Assembly (NCBI GenBank): GCA_947493695.1
Contig: CANLSF010000008.1
Coordinates: 62,001 to 126,000, forward strand
DNA: 64,000 bases
Reading direction: 5' to 3'
From: an uncultured Kiloniellaceae bacterium
GTDB taxonomy: Bacteria; Pseudomonadota; Alphaproteobacteria; Kiloniellales; Kiloniellaceae
Of the stretch, positions 50,494 to 59,935 are shown piece after piece. The notes beneath the pieces were generated by a model. It was given only the letters and a program-made list of their open reading frames with translations, had not been told where the DNA came from and ran no database searches. Every line of letters begins with the position of its first letter. Position 1 is the stretch's first letter. Made by a program: the position numbers and the translations under genes.

Positions 50494-51947
50494 TGACCGA
50501 TACACCGGCGGATGCCGAACTCGGCCTTGAAACAGGCGATACGACGCCAAGTCTTCAGGAACGTAAACTCGTTTCCGAGTTCGCAGGAGACAAGGCTGAC
50601 TATTACGGTGACACCTTTGTTCACCTTCAGCAGAATCGTCTGAGCGCGACCCACGTAAACCGGTCGGCGCTCCTGGCAGGTCCCTTCTGGGGCGCGCGGC
50701 GCGGCAACTGGACCCATTTCTGGATTGCGCTTCTGCTGGATGTGTCAGGATTGATGTTGATGGCACGCGGGCTCTTTGCCGATCCGGAAAAGTCCGGCGA
50801 GTTTAACCTTCTCTGGGGAATCGCTGTATTCATCTGCGGGCGCCTGTTGACGGCGCGCTTCGCAGACCAGCTGTATTATCGTCAATACCAGAGCTGGCGT
50901 ATTGACCGTGCTGTGAATGCCGGTGTTTCCGCGTCGCGCATCCAGGTGGGGCTTGCCTTGATTTTGGCGCTAGGCCCGATGTTGGTTTACCGCGCAACCC
51001 AGATTGCGCCGACGCTGCGTGAGTGCAAGCGCATGTGGCGGGCCATGGGCAAAGGCGATGAAGTCAGCGTTGGAGATCGTTTCAATTGCTGGGTGATCGG
51101 CGAGGTGCCGATCGGGAAGAACATCCAGCAGCCGGTCGCGGGCGGTATCAACGATTTCATCGACTGGATGACCATCACCTTTGTCACGTTCTTCGATGCC
51201 ATCACCATCGGCATTCGGGGCGTGTTGAACCTGCTGGAACTGATATTTGTCGGCACGCCCTGGCCTGTTATGGCCTTTATGCTGGTCCTGGTGGCCTGGC
51301 GGACAGCGGGTAAGAACGTTGCCATCTTCACTGGATTGGCATTGTTCTATCTCGGGATGTTCGGCTTCTGGCAGAAGTCCATGTCTACGCTCTCGCTGGT
51401 CGGCGCAGCGACGCTGATCTGCGTGCTGTTGGGCGTTCCCATCGGCATCTGGTGTGCGAAGTCGCCACGGATCTATGCCTTTATCCGACCGGTTCTGGAT
51501 ATCATGCAGACCCTGCCGAGCTTTGTGTATCTGATCCCGGCTATCGCATTCTTCGGGGTCGGTAAGCCGCCGGGCATTCTGGCCACGGTGATCTTTGCAC
51601 TGCCGCCGATGGTCCGTTTGACGGTGCTCGGCATCACGCAGGTGCCTGAAAGCGTCAAGGAAGCGGCGCTGGCTTTCGGCGCGACCCCAAGGCAACTGCT
51701 GTGGAAGGTTGAACTGCCGCTGGCCGTGACCTCGATCATGACCGGTATCAACCAGACCATCATGATGAGCCTCTCGATGGTTGTTGTCGCCGCGCTGATT
51801 GCGGCCAAGGGTTTGGGTGAGGATGTCCTCTTTGCCCTTCAACATGTCGAACATGGGTTGGGGCTGCTGGCCGGGGCCGCAATCGCGCTTTGCGCGATGA
51901 TCATGGACCGGATCGTTCAGGGGGCTCGCAAACCCGACAATTCATAA
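50493..51947 (+). CDS. Quaternary-amine ABC transporter permease (ProW/OpuAB type)
   Basis: The 484-residue protein is longer than usual ProW. It has a hydrophilic N-terminus, about three membrane helices in the first half (ALLLDVSGLMLMARGLF; LILALGPMLVYRAT), then the conserved BPD_transp_1 permease domain (about 240-475). That domain contains the EAA loop EAALAFGATPRQLLWKVELP and SLSMVVVAALIAAKGLGEDV. The extended N-terminal half is typical of a subset in marine and soil alphaproteobacteria. Its ATG overlaps the ATPase stop. Confidence 0.88.
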   Translation: MTDTPADAELGLETGDTTPSLQERKLVSEFAGDKADYYGDTFVHLQQNRLSATHVNRSALLAGPFWGARRGNWTHFWIALLLDVSGLMLMARGLFADPEKSGEFNLLWGIAVFICGRLLTARFADQLYYRQYQSWRIDRAVNAGVSASRIQVGLALILALGPMLVYRATQIAPTLRECKRMWRAMGKGDEVSVGDRFNCWVIGEVPIGKNIQQPVAGGINDFIDWMTITFVTFFDAITIGIRGVLNLLELIFVGTPWPVMAFMLVLVAWRTAGKNVAIFTGLALFYLGMFGFWQKSMSTLSLVGAATLICVLLGVPIGIWCAKSPRIYAFIRPVLDIMQTLPSFVYLIPAIAFFGVGKPPGILATVIFALPPMVRLTVLGITQVPESVKEAALAFGATPRQLLWKVELPLAVTSIMTGINQTIMMSLSMVVVAALIAAKGLGEDVLFALQHVEHGLGLLAGAAIALCAMIMDRIVQGARKPDNS

Positions 51948-52011
51948 CAAGCGTAATCAATGGGATCTGGCGACATCCAGGTCCGGAAACAAAAAACTGG
52001 GAGTAAAGAAC

Positions 52012-52995
52012 ATGGAGGCAAAGATGAAATCCTTATTGAAATCGACCCTGACGGGCGCGGCCATGGCCGCTGTCCTTGCCGGTCCCGCAGCTGCTGATGA
52101 TGAAACCATTGCCATTGGTGAGCTATCCTGGGACGGCGCGCGGGCCATCGGCTACGTCATGAAAGGTGTGATCGAGCTTAAACTCGGCGGCAAAGCCGAA
52201 ATGAAAAAAGCCGAGGCCGCGGTGATCTTCGCAGGCATGGATAAGGGAGACGGCGGGCTCGACGTCTATACCGACGTCTGGATGCCGAATCAGGGTGAAA
52301 AGTGGGCGACCTATATCGACGAAAAAGGCACGGTCGATCACAACACGACCCCCTATCAGGGGACCCAGCGGATATTTATCCCCAAATACGTCCAGGAAGA
52401 ATATGGCGTCAGAACAATCGAAGACCTTCAGAAGGATGAGGTCGTCGAAATGTTTGACCGCGACGGCAATGGCAAGGGCGAATACTGGCCGGGTGCGCCG
52501 GGTTGGAATTCAACCAACATGTGGATGATCAAGTTCCGCTCCTATGGCCTGGATGAAAAGTGGGAAGCCGTGAGCATTGACGACGCCATCTTCAAGGCGC
52601 AGCTCAACAGCGCGTACAAAAAGAAGGAGCCGATGCTCTTCTACTACTGGACGCCGGAATGGCTGCATGCCGCGTATGATATTGTGCCGATTGAAGAGCC
52701 CGAGTTTACGGAGGGCTGCATGGAGGTCTATCAGCCGAAGGACCGTGAAGACTGGCTCGAAGCTTCGAAGTTTAACTGTGCGAGCGAAAATGCACAGGTC
52801 TGGGTGGCCTTTTCGAAGTCGCTTTATGAGCGCGCGCCGAAGGTCGCTAAGTTTCTGAAGAACATCCAACTCGACCCGGATACGGTCAACGGCTGGATCC
52901 TCGCGGTCGGACGGGACAAGCTCGACCCACAGGATGTCGCCGAAGACTGGATCGACGAGAATCCGGAAATCGTTGAGAAATGGATTAACGGATAA
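52012..52995 (+). CDS. Quaternary-amine ABC transporter substrate-binding protein (ProX/OpuAC type)
   Basis: The 327-residue periplasmic protein has a signal peptide (about 1-28, cleaved after AAA-D) and a glycine-betaine-binding fold: GELSWDGARAIGYVMKGVIE, VYTDVWMPNQGEKW, YWPGAPGWNSTNMWMIKF and MLFYYWTPEWLHAAYDIVPI. The several tryptophans (YWTPEW, WPGAPGW, VWMPNQ) suit an aromatic cage for a quaternary ammonium. It ends in a short DPQDVAEDWIDENPEIVEKW helix. An ATG 12 bases downstream also has a good site (GGAGG at 52014). A strong terminator follows. Confidence 0.9.
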   Translation: MEAKMKSLLKSTLTGAAMAAVLAGPAAADDETIAIGELSWDGARAIGYVMKGVIELKLGGKAEMKKAEAAVIFAGMDKGDGGLDVYTDVWMPNQGEKWATYIDEKGTVDHNTTPYQGTQRIFIPKYVQEEYGVRTIEDLQKDEVVEMFDRDGNGKGEYWPGAPGWNSTNMWMIKFRSYGLDEKWEAVSIDDAIFKAQLNSAYKKKEPMLFYYWTPEWLHAAYDIVPIEEPEFTEGCMEVYQPKDREDWLEASKFNCASENAQVWVAFSKSLYERAPKVAKFLKNIQLDPDTVNGWILAVGRDKLDPQDVAEDWIDENPEIVEKWING

Positions 52996-53019
52996 ATTTT
53001 CCCTGAGCGAGCCTGCCTT

Positions 53020-53074
53020 CCGCCCGACTGCGCCGAGAGTTATCCTGTATTCGGCGCACCTCGGGCGGATTTTT
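53020..53074 (+). terminator. Strong two-part terminator after the betaine transporter operon
   Basis: CCGCCCGA/TCGGGCGG (outer 8 bp) and TGCGCCGA/TCGGCGCA (inner 8 bp) stack with only a small internal loop, followed by ATTTTTC. It ends about 50 bases before the next gene, so that gene probably has limited read-through from the transporter. Confidence 0.85.
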
Positions 53075-53125
53075 CTCAGGTCCGAAGTTCGGTTTTAAAC
53101 ATCGTAACGGAGTGTTCGAGGTCCG

Positions 53126-55522
53126 ATGACAGTTCTCTTTCCGGCGCCGCTAGGTTACAGCAGTTCTGCCGCTGTCCGTCGCCCGGGGTTCGATAATTCT
53201 GCTCCGGCACGCGAGCGCTACTTCGTGCCTGCCAGAGGCCATCTAGTCCTCGAGTTACAGCAGGGCGACAAGCTGGAGATCCTTGATCAGGAAGGTGGGC
53301 AGGAATTCCATCTGACCGGTTTTTCCCACAGCGGGCGGTGGGATCCCGATGCGCTTTCGTTCGGATCCTCCACCCCGGTTCGGATCGTGCCCGCTGCGCA
53401 GCTTCAACGAGCAATGAGGGGGGAAGCCTTCGCAAGCCTGCGCCTGCGCGGTGTTGAGCTGGAGGCGGTCTCCTCGGCTTTTGCAGGTTTAGGGGGGGAG
53501 AGTGTTCCCGGGGAGCAGGTGGAGTGTGAGGCACTGCGCCCGATGGTCCTGCTGGTCGTTGCGCCACCACCTCAATCTAAAACCTCTGGTGAATCCTCTG
53601 CTCCTATTGATGGTCCGCAGGCAAGCGACCTGCGTGTTTATGTGACCCGCGCTATTTCGGCGGAAACCGATTTTGAACGACAGCCGCCGGCACCGCTTGC
53701 CGAGCCGCGCCTGGATATGATGGTACCGCGCCGCAGCGGGCGCGCCTACGAAGTCAAGGCGGGAGAGTACATTCAGGTAATTGATATTGCCGGGCGGCAG
53801 TGCTCGGATTTTATCGCCTTCTCCGCCCGTGCCCTGGATAAGGGACGGGAACGCTTCATCGATTCAACGGTGACGCGCACCATGGTCGGGCGGGCCTATC
53901 CTAATCCCGGCCTGACCGACAAATTCTACGATCAGGATAACCAGCCGCTGGTGCAGGTTATTCAGGATAGCTGTGGTCGGCATGATACCTATGGCCTGGC
54001 CTGTACCGCCCGGGTTTACGAGAACAAGGGTTTCCCCGGTCATGTGAATTGCTCGACCAATATTTCCGAGGCGATGCGCCCATGGGGTGTGGCGCCGCGC
54101 GCCGCCTGGCCTGCCATCAATTACTTCTTCAACACCCAGGTCGATGCCGGCAATGTCATCCTCTCCGGCGAAGGCTGGTCTCTTCCCGGCGATTACGTTC
54201 TGATGAGGGCGCTGACCGATCTGGTTTGTGTCTCAACCGCCTGTCCGGACGATACTTCGCCGATCAATGGCTGGAATCCTACGGACGTTCAGCTTCGCAT
54301 ATACAATGAGACCGAGATGTTTCGAAAATCGATTGCTTTTCGTGCGACCCCAGACTCCGATGCGGTTATGACCAAGGAAACGCCGTTTCATCCTAAAACC
54401 TCCGCGCTGACTCGCGATTATCGTGCCGCGAAGGACTTCTGGATTCCGGGCAGCTATACCGCGACTGGCGTACTGAGTGAGTATTGGGCCTGTCGGGATG
54501 CGGCGACGATTCAGGATATGTCACAGCTCGGAAAGGTCGATGTTACCGGTCCGGGGGCCGAGGCGCTGATGGACCATGCCTTGCCCCGCGACGTCCGCCG
54601 CGCGGCGGTTGGGCAGGTTCTTTATAGCCCCATGTGCCGTTCGACCGGCGCGATGTTCGATGATGGTACACTGTTCCGCCTGTCGCCGGAGAGTTTCCGC
54701 TGGATGGCGGGCGATGCCCAGGCGGCACCGTGGTTGCGTGAGCTTGCGGCCTCGCTGGATCTCGATGTCCAGGTGCGCACGGCAACCTCCAGCCTGTGCA
54801 ATCTGGCCGTCCAGGGCCCCAGGTCACGGGAGATCCTGTCGTCACTGATCTGGACGGCAGACGGGCATCCGCGTCTGGAGGAATTGAAGTGGTTCCGTTT
54901 CCTGGTCGGTCGTGTCGGTGATTTCAATGGACCTGCGGTCCTGGTGTCGCGCAGCGGCTTCACCGGCGAGCTGGGGTATGAAGTCTTTACCGGACCTGAC
55001 GATGCCCCCGCAGTCTGGGATGCGATCATGGAAGCCGGTGAGCCGATGGGATTGGTTCCCATGGGACTGGAGGCGCTTGATCTTTTGCGGATTGAAGCGG
55101 CCTTGCCGGTGGCCGGGCATGAATTTGATGATGCAATTGATCCTTTTGAGGCCGGGGCCGGCTTTGCTGTGCCGCTGAAGAAAAAGGATCGCGATTTTGT
55201 CGGGCGCGAAGCCTTGATACGCAACGCCTCCGCACAGCGAAATCAACTCGTCGGGTTGGTTCTGACCGGACAGGATTGTCCGAATCACGGAGATCCCGTG
55301 TTTCGGGGCCGCACCCAGGTTGGTGTGGTCACGAGTGCCTGTCGCTCGCCCCACCTGGGACAGCCGATTGCCATGGCACGGATCGCTGTCGAGGCTGCGG
55401 ACGTCAATGGAGATCAGGCCGACTTTGAAATCGGACAGCTCGATGGCCAGCTCAAACGTCTCGCCGCACGCCAGGTGCCGCTTCCCTTTTATGACCCGCA
55501 GAAGCTTAAGCCTCGTGCATAG
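53126..55522 (+). CDS. DUF1989-GcvT fusion protein (putative folate-linked demethylase)
   Basis: The 798-residue protein fuses three parts. Residues 25-160 look like a degenerate DUF1989 copy (RERYFVPARGHLVLELQQGD). Residues 198-420 are a full DUF1989 domain (SGRAYEVKAGEYIQVIDIAG, Cys283 in CGRHDTYGLAC, Cys309 in CSTNIS). Residues 438-798 are a GcvT aminomethyltransferase domain (GLAVQGPRSREILS, seen as LAVQGPRSREILSSL; RSGFTGELGYEVFT; GLEALDLLRIEAAL). GcvT proteins move one-carbon units to tetrahydrofolate. Directly after a betaine transporter, use of an N- or S-methyl compound is the natural inference. DUF1989 relatives include carboxyguanidine deiminases. Confidence 0.8.
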   Translation: MTVLFPAPLGYSSSAAVRRPGFDNSAPARERYFVPARGHLVLELQQGDKLEILDQEGGQEFHLTGFSHSGRWDPDALSFGSSTPVRIVPAAQLQRAMRGEAFASLRLRGVELEAVSSAFAGLGGESVPGEQVECEALRPMVLLVVAPPPQSKTSGESSAPIDGPQASDLRVYVTRAISAETDFERQPPAPLAEPRLDMMVPRRSGRAYEVKAGEYIQVIDIAGRQCSDFIAFSARALDKGRERFIDSTVTRTMVGRAYPNPGLTDKFYDQDNQPLVQVIQDSCGRHDTYGLACTARVYENKGFPGHVNCSTNISEAMRPWGVAPRAAWPAINYFFNTQVDAGNVILSGEGWSLPGDYVLMRALTDLVCVSTACPDDTSPINGWNPTDVQLRIYNETEMFRKSIAFRATPDSDAVMTKETPFHPKTSALTRDYRAAKDFWIPGSYTATGVLSEYWACRDAATIQDMSQLGKVDVTGPGAEALMDHALPRDVRRAAVGQVLYSPMCRSTGAMFDDGTLFRLSPESFRWMAGDAQAAPWLRELAASLDLDVQVRTATSSLCNLAVQGPRSREILSSLIWTADGHPRLEELKWFRFLVGRVGDFNGPAVLVSRSGFTGELGYEVFTGPDDAPAVWDAIMEAGEPMGLVPMGLEALDLLRIEAALPVAGHEFDDAIDPFEAGAGFAVPLKKKDRDFVGREALIRNASAQRNQLVGLVLTGQDCPNHGDPVFRGRTQVGVVTSACRSPHLGQPIAMARIAVEAADVNGDQADFEIGQLDGQLKRLAARQVPLPFYDPQKLKPRA

Positions 55523-56131
55523 ACCTTTGCAGCGGGCTGATTGTCAGACCACGCAGAAGAAATAATCCAGAGTCAATTTTTGCGGTAGGTCGCTTTAGGC
55601 TGCAAGTCCGCTGTGTCGGCTTGATCGCCGTTAGCTGGCATGCTAGCACTCAATAAAAGTTCGTTGATGAGAAAGACCGTACTTTCACCGGCGAACCAGA
55701 AAAATTCCTGTGGGAGGGAGTAATGAAGCCGGTACATAGAGTCTTTAAAGCGGCAAGGATACGACGCCGTTCCTGAAGAAGCCTGATCTCTTGTTTGGGG
55801 CTCAACTGGATATACCCCTGCGGGGTTGATCCAGTATGAAGGCGCCTGAATAGGATCACGTTTGGCATGAAGCATTCTATGGTTCACCAAACTGGGTGAA
55901 GTCATTCTAATACGTAAGGTTTGAGCGGTTGTGCCAGTGAGACGTATCGCCTTCAGCGATTGCACCGAAACTGGATCTGCTCTGAACATACTCTGGTTTC
56001 GAGCTTTAGCGCAGATCGATTTAGTGCTTTAGTTGAGATCGGGAGCCCTCGAATTTCTGAAGAACCAGGATGGGGCAAACTGAGCCGGTTAGAGCTCGGA
56101 CTCTTGGTGAGGGCTCATAAGGGAGCAAGGT
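55523..56131. other. Intergenic region, possible decayed gene on the minus strand
   Basis: About 600 bases of lower GC than the surroundings. Overlapping minus-strand frames (55573-55989 and 55650-55868) exist without ribosome-binding sites. One contains a helix-like stretch (LSPKQEIRLLQERRRILAAL) that hints at a degraded or very small gene. I do not call a gene. GGGAGCAAGG at its end serves the TRAP gene. Confidence 0.35.
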
Positions 56132-56719
56132 ATGGTTGAACACGAAGTTACAAGCTGGATGGACCGCATCTCGATTGCGGTCAGTCGCGTTACGATGTTT
56201 ATCGTGGCGTTTATCGTCGCGATTATTTTTTACGAAGTTGTGATGCGCTACATCTTTGCAAAGCCGACGCTCTGGGTGAATGAGATGTCGCTCTGGGTCG
56301 CAGGTGCGGTGTATCTGCTTGCAGGCCTCTATGTCATGCAGCAGCGCGCCCACATTCGCATTTTCATGCTCTACGACGTCGTGTCGCGCACCTGGCAGCG
56401 TATTTTCGATGTGATCTCGACTCTGTGTATCTGCATTTTTGCCGCCGCCGTCGTGTGGGGCGGATTCAATGAAGCCTGGGTCAAGCTAATGCGCTGGGAA
56501 GCCTTTGGCACGGCCTGGGATCCGCCCATACCGGCAACCATGAAGCCTTTGGTCTTGATTACCGTCGTGCTGATCGCGATGCAGGCTGTCATGAACCTGA
56601 TCTCCGATTGGCACAAAGACAAAGAGACGCATGACATCGTCGAGGATCTTACGCCTGAGTTGAGTGAAGAGACCTTACGTAGCGGTGCCGATGGCCTTGA
56701 AAGCAGCACCACCCGATAA
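56132..56719 (+). CDS. TRAP transporter small permease (DctQ type)
   Basis: The 195-residue membrane protein has four predicted helices in the DctQ pattern: VTMFIVAFIVAIIFYEVVMR, the conserved PTLWVNEMSLWVAGAVYLLA, HIRIFMLYDVVSRTWQRIFD and MKPLVLITVVLIAMQAVMNL. It works with the large permease 84 bases downstream for sodium-driven uptake of an organic acid. No DctP binding-protein gene lies beside the pair. GGGAGCAAGG precedes the ATG. Confidence 0.88.
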   Translation: MVEHEVTSWMDRISIAVSRVTMFIVAFIVAIIFYEVVMRYIFAKPTLWVNEMSLWVAGAVYLLAGLYVMQQRAHIRIFMLYDVVSRTWQRIFDVISTLCICIFAAAVVWGGFNEAWVKLMRWEAFGTAWDPPIPATMKPLVLITVVLIAMQAVMNLISDWHKDKETHDIVEDLTPELSEETLRSGADGLESSTTR

Positions 56720-56803
56720 ACGAATGCGCCGGCAGTCCCAGTAAAAGGCTGGCCAGCAGGATGCTCGATGGCGAATACGCCAGGGCAGGGGGAAACAGAA
56801 TAA

Positions 56804-58174
56804 ATGGATATTGGAACGATCTCACTGGTCTTGCTGATCGGGATTTTCGTCCTGTTGGCAATTGGTATGCCGCTCGGATTTGCTTCGGGTTTTCTGGCGG
56901 TCGCCGTGCTGGTTATGAAGTTTGGTCCGGACTTGTTACTTAAAAACTTTGGCACCGGCATTCTGAATATTCTGGCCCAGCGAATGTACGGGCTCCTCAC
57001 GGACTATGTGCTGATATCCGTTCCCCTCTTCATATTTATGGCCTGTTTGCTTGAGCGGTCGAATATTGCGAAAGCCATGTTCGACAGCCTGAACATCTGG
57101 CTCAGCCGCACGCGCGGCGGTCTTGCGGTCGTAACGGCGATCATGGCCATCATCATGGCGGCCATGTCCGGCATTATCGGCGGTGAAGTCGTTCTGCTTG
57201 GCCTGATTGCGCTGCCCAATATGCTTCGTCTCGGCTACGATCAAAATCTTGCGATCGGAACCATCTGCGCGTCCGGCAGTCTGGGTACCATGATCCCGCC
57301 CTCCATCGTTCTGATCATCTACGGGCTTGTCACTGAGACTTCGATCCATGCCTTGTTCAAGGGCGCCTTCGTGCCCGGATTGATACTGGGCGGTTGCTAC
57401 ATCGCCTACATCATTGTGCGGACCAGACTGAACCCTTCGCTTGCGCCTTTACCTGAAGGTGGCGAGAGCGTGACTATGGCGGAAAAGATTCGTGCTTTGC
57501 CCGGACTTCTTGCGCCTTTGACTGTGGTGTTCGTTGTCCTTGGTTCCATTTACGGCGGCATAACCGGAATCACCGAAGCGGCCGGTATGGGGGTGGTTGC
57601 GGTTCTGGTGTTGATCCTCTTCCGGGGCGAAATGTCATGGTTGCTGGTCAAAGAAGCCTTGATGCGCACCTACAAATCGACTGGAACGATCCTTTGGATT
57701 ACATTTGGCGCGACGGCCCTGGCCGGTGCCTACTCTCTTGCCGGTGGTCCAACCTATGTCGCCAACCTGATTGTTGGCTCGGACCTGCCGACCTTCGGCA
57801 TCCTGCTGGTGATGATGGTGATCTTCCTGATTCTCGGCGCCATCATGGATTGGGTCGGTATCGTGCTTCTGGTGATGCCTGTCTTCCTGCCGATCGTGTT
57901 GAAGTTGCCGATTGAAGAGATCGGGTTAACCGGCGCACTGGTTGCGGCACCGACATTCCTCTCCGTGTGGTTCGGAATTCTCTTCTGCGTGAACATGCAG
58001 GTCAGTTTCCTGAGCCCGCCTTTCGGCCCGGCGGCTTTTTATCTGAAGTCCGTTGCACCGGCCCACATTTCGCTGGTCGACATCTTTCGCAGCTTCCTGC
58101 CCTTTATCTGTCTACAGCTCTTTGTGCTCGCGTTGATCTTCCTGTTCCCGGAACTGACGATGTTCTTCAGGTAA
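56804..58174 (+). CDS. TRAP transporter large permease (DctM type)
   Basis: The 456-residue protein of about 12 helices contains DctM landmarks: GIFVLLAIGMPLGFASGFLA, NILAQRMYGLLTDYVLISVP, GEVVLLGLIALPNMLRLGYD, GTICASGSLGTMIPPSIVLI and FVPGLILGGCYIAYII. It forms the translocation path with the DctQ protein. The substrate is not evident. Because dioxygenase and aldolase genes follow, a hydroxylated or carboxylated small compound is a reasonable guess only. Confidence 0.92.
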   Translation: MDIGTISLVLLIGIFVLLAIGMPLGFASGFLAVAVLVMKFGPDLLLKNFGTGILNILAQRMYGLLTDYVLISVPLFIFMACLLERSNIAKAMFDSLNIWLSRTRGGLAVVTAIMAIIMAAMSGIIGGEVVLLGLIALPNMLRLGYDQNLAIGTICASGSLGTMIPPSIVLIIYGLVTETSIHALFKGAFVPGLILGGCYIAYIIVRTRLNPSLAPLPEGGESVTMAEKIRALPGLLAPLTVVFVVLGSIYGGITGITEAAGMGVVAVLVLILFRGEMSWLLVKEALMRTYKSTGTILWITFGATALAGAYSLAGGPTYVANLIVGSDLPTFGILLVMMVIFLILGAIMDWVGIVLLVMPVFLPIVLKLPIEEIGLTGALVAAPTFLSVWFGILFCVNMQVSFLSPPFGPAAFYLKSVAPAHISLVDIFRSFLPFICLQLFVLALIFLFPELTMFFR

Positions 58175-58232
58175 GCAGTGTGCTGTTGATCTGAGATGGG
58201 GGAACACAGACGCCGTTTGGAAGGAATGCAGT

Positions 58233-59075
58233 ATGTCGTATGAACTTTCCGGGTATCAGGCGAATGGTTTCGCAGCACCGATCCCGGTATTGAGCGCTGA
58301 TGAAGCCGTGTCTCTGAGAGAGGAGGTTGCAAAGCTTCGCCGCGATCATCCGGCGGATGCCGGGCAATTCCTCGGCACGAACTGCCATTTGCTGTTGCCG
58401 AGGTTCTACGATCTCGCGCTCTCCGAAAAGGTATTGGATGCGGTTGAAGCTGTGCTGGGGCCGAACCTGCTGGTGTGGTCTTCGGGATTTTTCCTGAAGG
58501 ACTCCAGGGATGAAAAGTTCGTTTCCTGGCATCAGGACTCGACCTACTGGGGGCTGGAGCCGCCCGAGATCACGACGGCCTGGATTGCACTGACGCCGAG
58601 CGTTCGCGAAAGCGGGTGTCTCAGGGTTGTGCCGGGAAGTCATACAAAAGGGCAGATCCGGCATGTCGACAGCTTTACGGAAACGAACATGTTGAGCCGC
58701 GGACAGGAGATCGCGGTCGACGTTACGGAAGATGAGGCGCACGACATCGAGCTCCAGCCCGGTGAGATGAGCCTGCATCATGTGCGTCTGGTCCACGGGT
58801 CGGAGCCGAACCGGGCCGACCATCCACGTATCGGCTTTGCCGTGCGGTACATTCCCACCCATGTTCGGCAAACTGGCGGCCGTACTTTTGCTGTGCTTGC
58901 GCGCGGTTGCGATGATTACCAGCACTTCGACAGTCCGCCCCGCCCCGATGCCGCCCTTTCTGCCGCAGCCTGGAAGACGCATCAGGAGTCTCTGCGGCGC
59001 ACCAACGCGATCCTGATGGCGACTGCGACTCAAGAGACCGCGGCCCCGGGGCATCGCCTCAAAGGCGAGGATTAA
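58233..59075 (+). CDS. Phytanoyl-CoA dioxygenase (PhyH) family hydroxylase
   Basis: The 280-residue Fe(II)/2-oxoglutarate dioxygenase has the iron triad His100-x-Asp102 (SWHQDSTYW) and His188 (RLVHGS), with the 2-oxoglutarate Arg in PRIGFAVRYIP. GCLRVVPGSHTKGQIRH is typical of the family. Substrates of PhyH proteins range from lipids to ectoine and secondary metabolites, and this one is not the ectoine hydroxylase subgroup as far as I can see. It lies 58 bases after the TRAP permease in the same direction, so it is probably co-transcribed. Confidence 0.88.
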   Translation: MSYELSGYQANGFAAPIPVLSADEAVSLREEVAKLRRDHPADAGQFLGTNCHLLLPRFYDLALSEKVLDAVEAVLGPNLLVWSSGFFLKDSRDEKFVSWHQDSTYWGLEPPEITTAWIALTPSVRESGCLRVVPGSHTKGQIRHVDSFTETNMLSRGQEIAVDVTEDEAHDIELQPGEMSLHHVRLVHGSEPNRADHPRIGFAVRYIPTHVRQTGGRTFAVLARGCDDYQHFDSPPRPDAALSAAAWKTHQESLRRTNAILMATATQETAAPGHRLKGED

Positions 59076-59081
59076 GCCGGG

Positions 59082-59780
59082 TCAGTCGAGAAAGCGCACC
59101 CGGTCTGATGCCATAAGCGCTTCTGTGTGCTCCGGCACCGCCAAGCCTAACTCGACCTTCGACAAAAGAGCTTGCTCAGCGGCGAGGAGTGCAGGAAGTG
59201 AAGCTTCGACTTCTTCGGTGCGTGCACGTGGGATTACGATCACACCATCTCTGTCTCCTGCCAGAATGTCGCCGGGTTCAATCTGAAGACCACCGATCGA
59301 CAAAGGAAGATTGACCGATCCGGGACCTGTACGCGCGGGCGAGTTTGGTGTCAGGCCGGCGCAGTAAACCGGTAGGCCGACGTCCAGAATTGCATCGTAA
59401 TCGCGCAGCATACCGTCGGTTACGAAGGCAGCGACTCCTTTGTTCTTGGCCATGCCAAGCACCAGATCACCGGCGACCGCAGCGGCTTCAAAAGCTTCCG
59501 TCCCGGCGACGATGACGTCACCTGGTCTTGCGACGGTCAGGGCCGCAAAAAGCGCAAGGTTGTCCGATGGTCCGCAAAGAGCGGTCACGGCTGTGCCGCA
59601 GAACTTGAAGGGCAGGCCGTCCGCAACACCCAGCGGTTTGATTGAATGGTGCAGTGCGCCGGTGCCGCCCAAGGCATCCACCAGGTTGCTGGTTGCAACG
59701 CCCGAAAAAGCCCGGACAGCTGCGCTGGGCGCACGCGCGATGTTGCGTTGGATCGTCAGGACAGGCGGATCTTCAATCAT
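59082..59780 (-). CDS. RraA-like aldolase/decarboxylase family protein
   Basis: The 232-residue protein matches the RraA/HMG aldolase (DlpA) family: ATSNLVDALGGTGALHHSIK, FCGTAVTALCGPSDNLALFA, ARPGDVIVAGTEAFEAAAVA, AFVTDGMLRDYDAILDVGLP and GDILAGDRDGVIVIPRARTE. The GDxDGV segment binds the divalent metal and the TDGMLRD Arg/Asp pair contacts substrate in 4-hydroxy-4-methyl-2-oxoglutarate aldolases. It is flanked by two PhyH hydroxylases in opposite orientation to it, suggesting a shared catabolic route. Confidence 0.85.
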   Translation of the reverse strand: MIEDPPVLTIQRNIARAPSAAVRAFSGVATSNLVDALGGTGALHHSIKPLGVADGLPFKFCGTAVTALCGPSDNLALFAALTVARPGDVIVAGTEAFEAAAVAGDLVLGMAKNKGVAAFVTDGMLRDYDAILDVGLPVYCAGLTPNSPARTGPGSVNLPLSIGGLQIEPGDILAGDRDGVIVIPRARTEEVEASLPALLAAEQALLSKVELGLAVPEHTEALMASDRVRFLD

Positions 59781-59882
59781 TTTTTTTCCTGTAATGCTTC
59801 GTTTTGAAGCTCTGTGGCAGCGGGCCGTGAGGTGGGGTGTATCTTGACGGCAAGCTTAGCGTCTTTCACAGGAAATCGATCT

Positions 59883-59898
59883 ATGTTATCGTTAACAT
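59883..59898. promoter_or_regulatory. Inverted repeat between RraA-like and second PhyH genes
   Basis: ATGTTA-TCGT-TAACAT is a 6+6 bp inverted repeat, of the TGTTA-N-CG-N-TAACA form common for LacI or GntR regulators. It lies 38 bases before the PhyH start and 100 bases before the RraA start. Confidence 0.5.
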
Positions 59899-59935
59899 TC
59901 GTGAGAAATAAATTGCCAATCCATGGGAGACCCTA

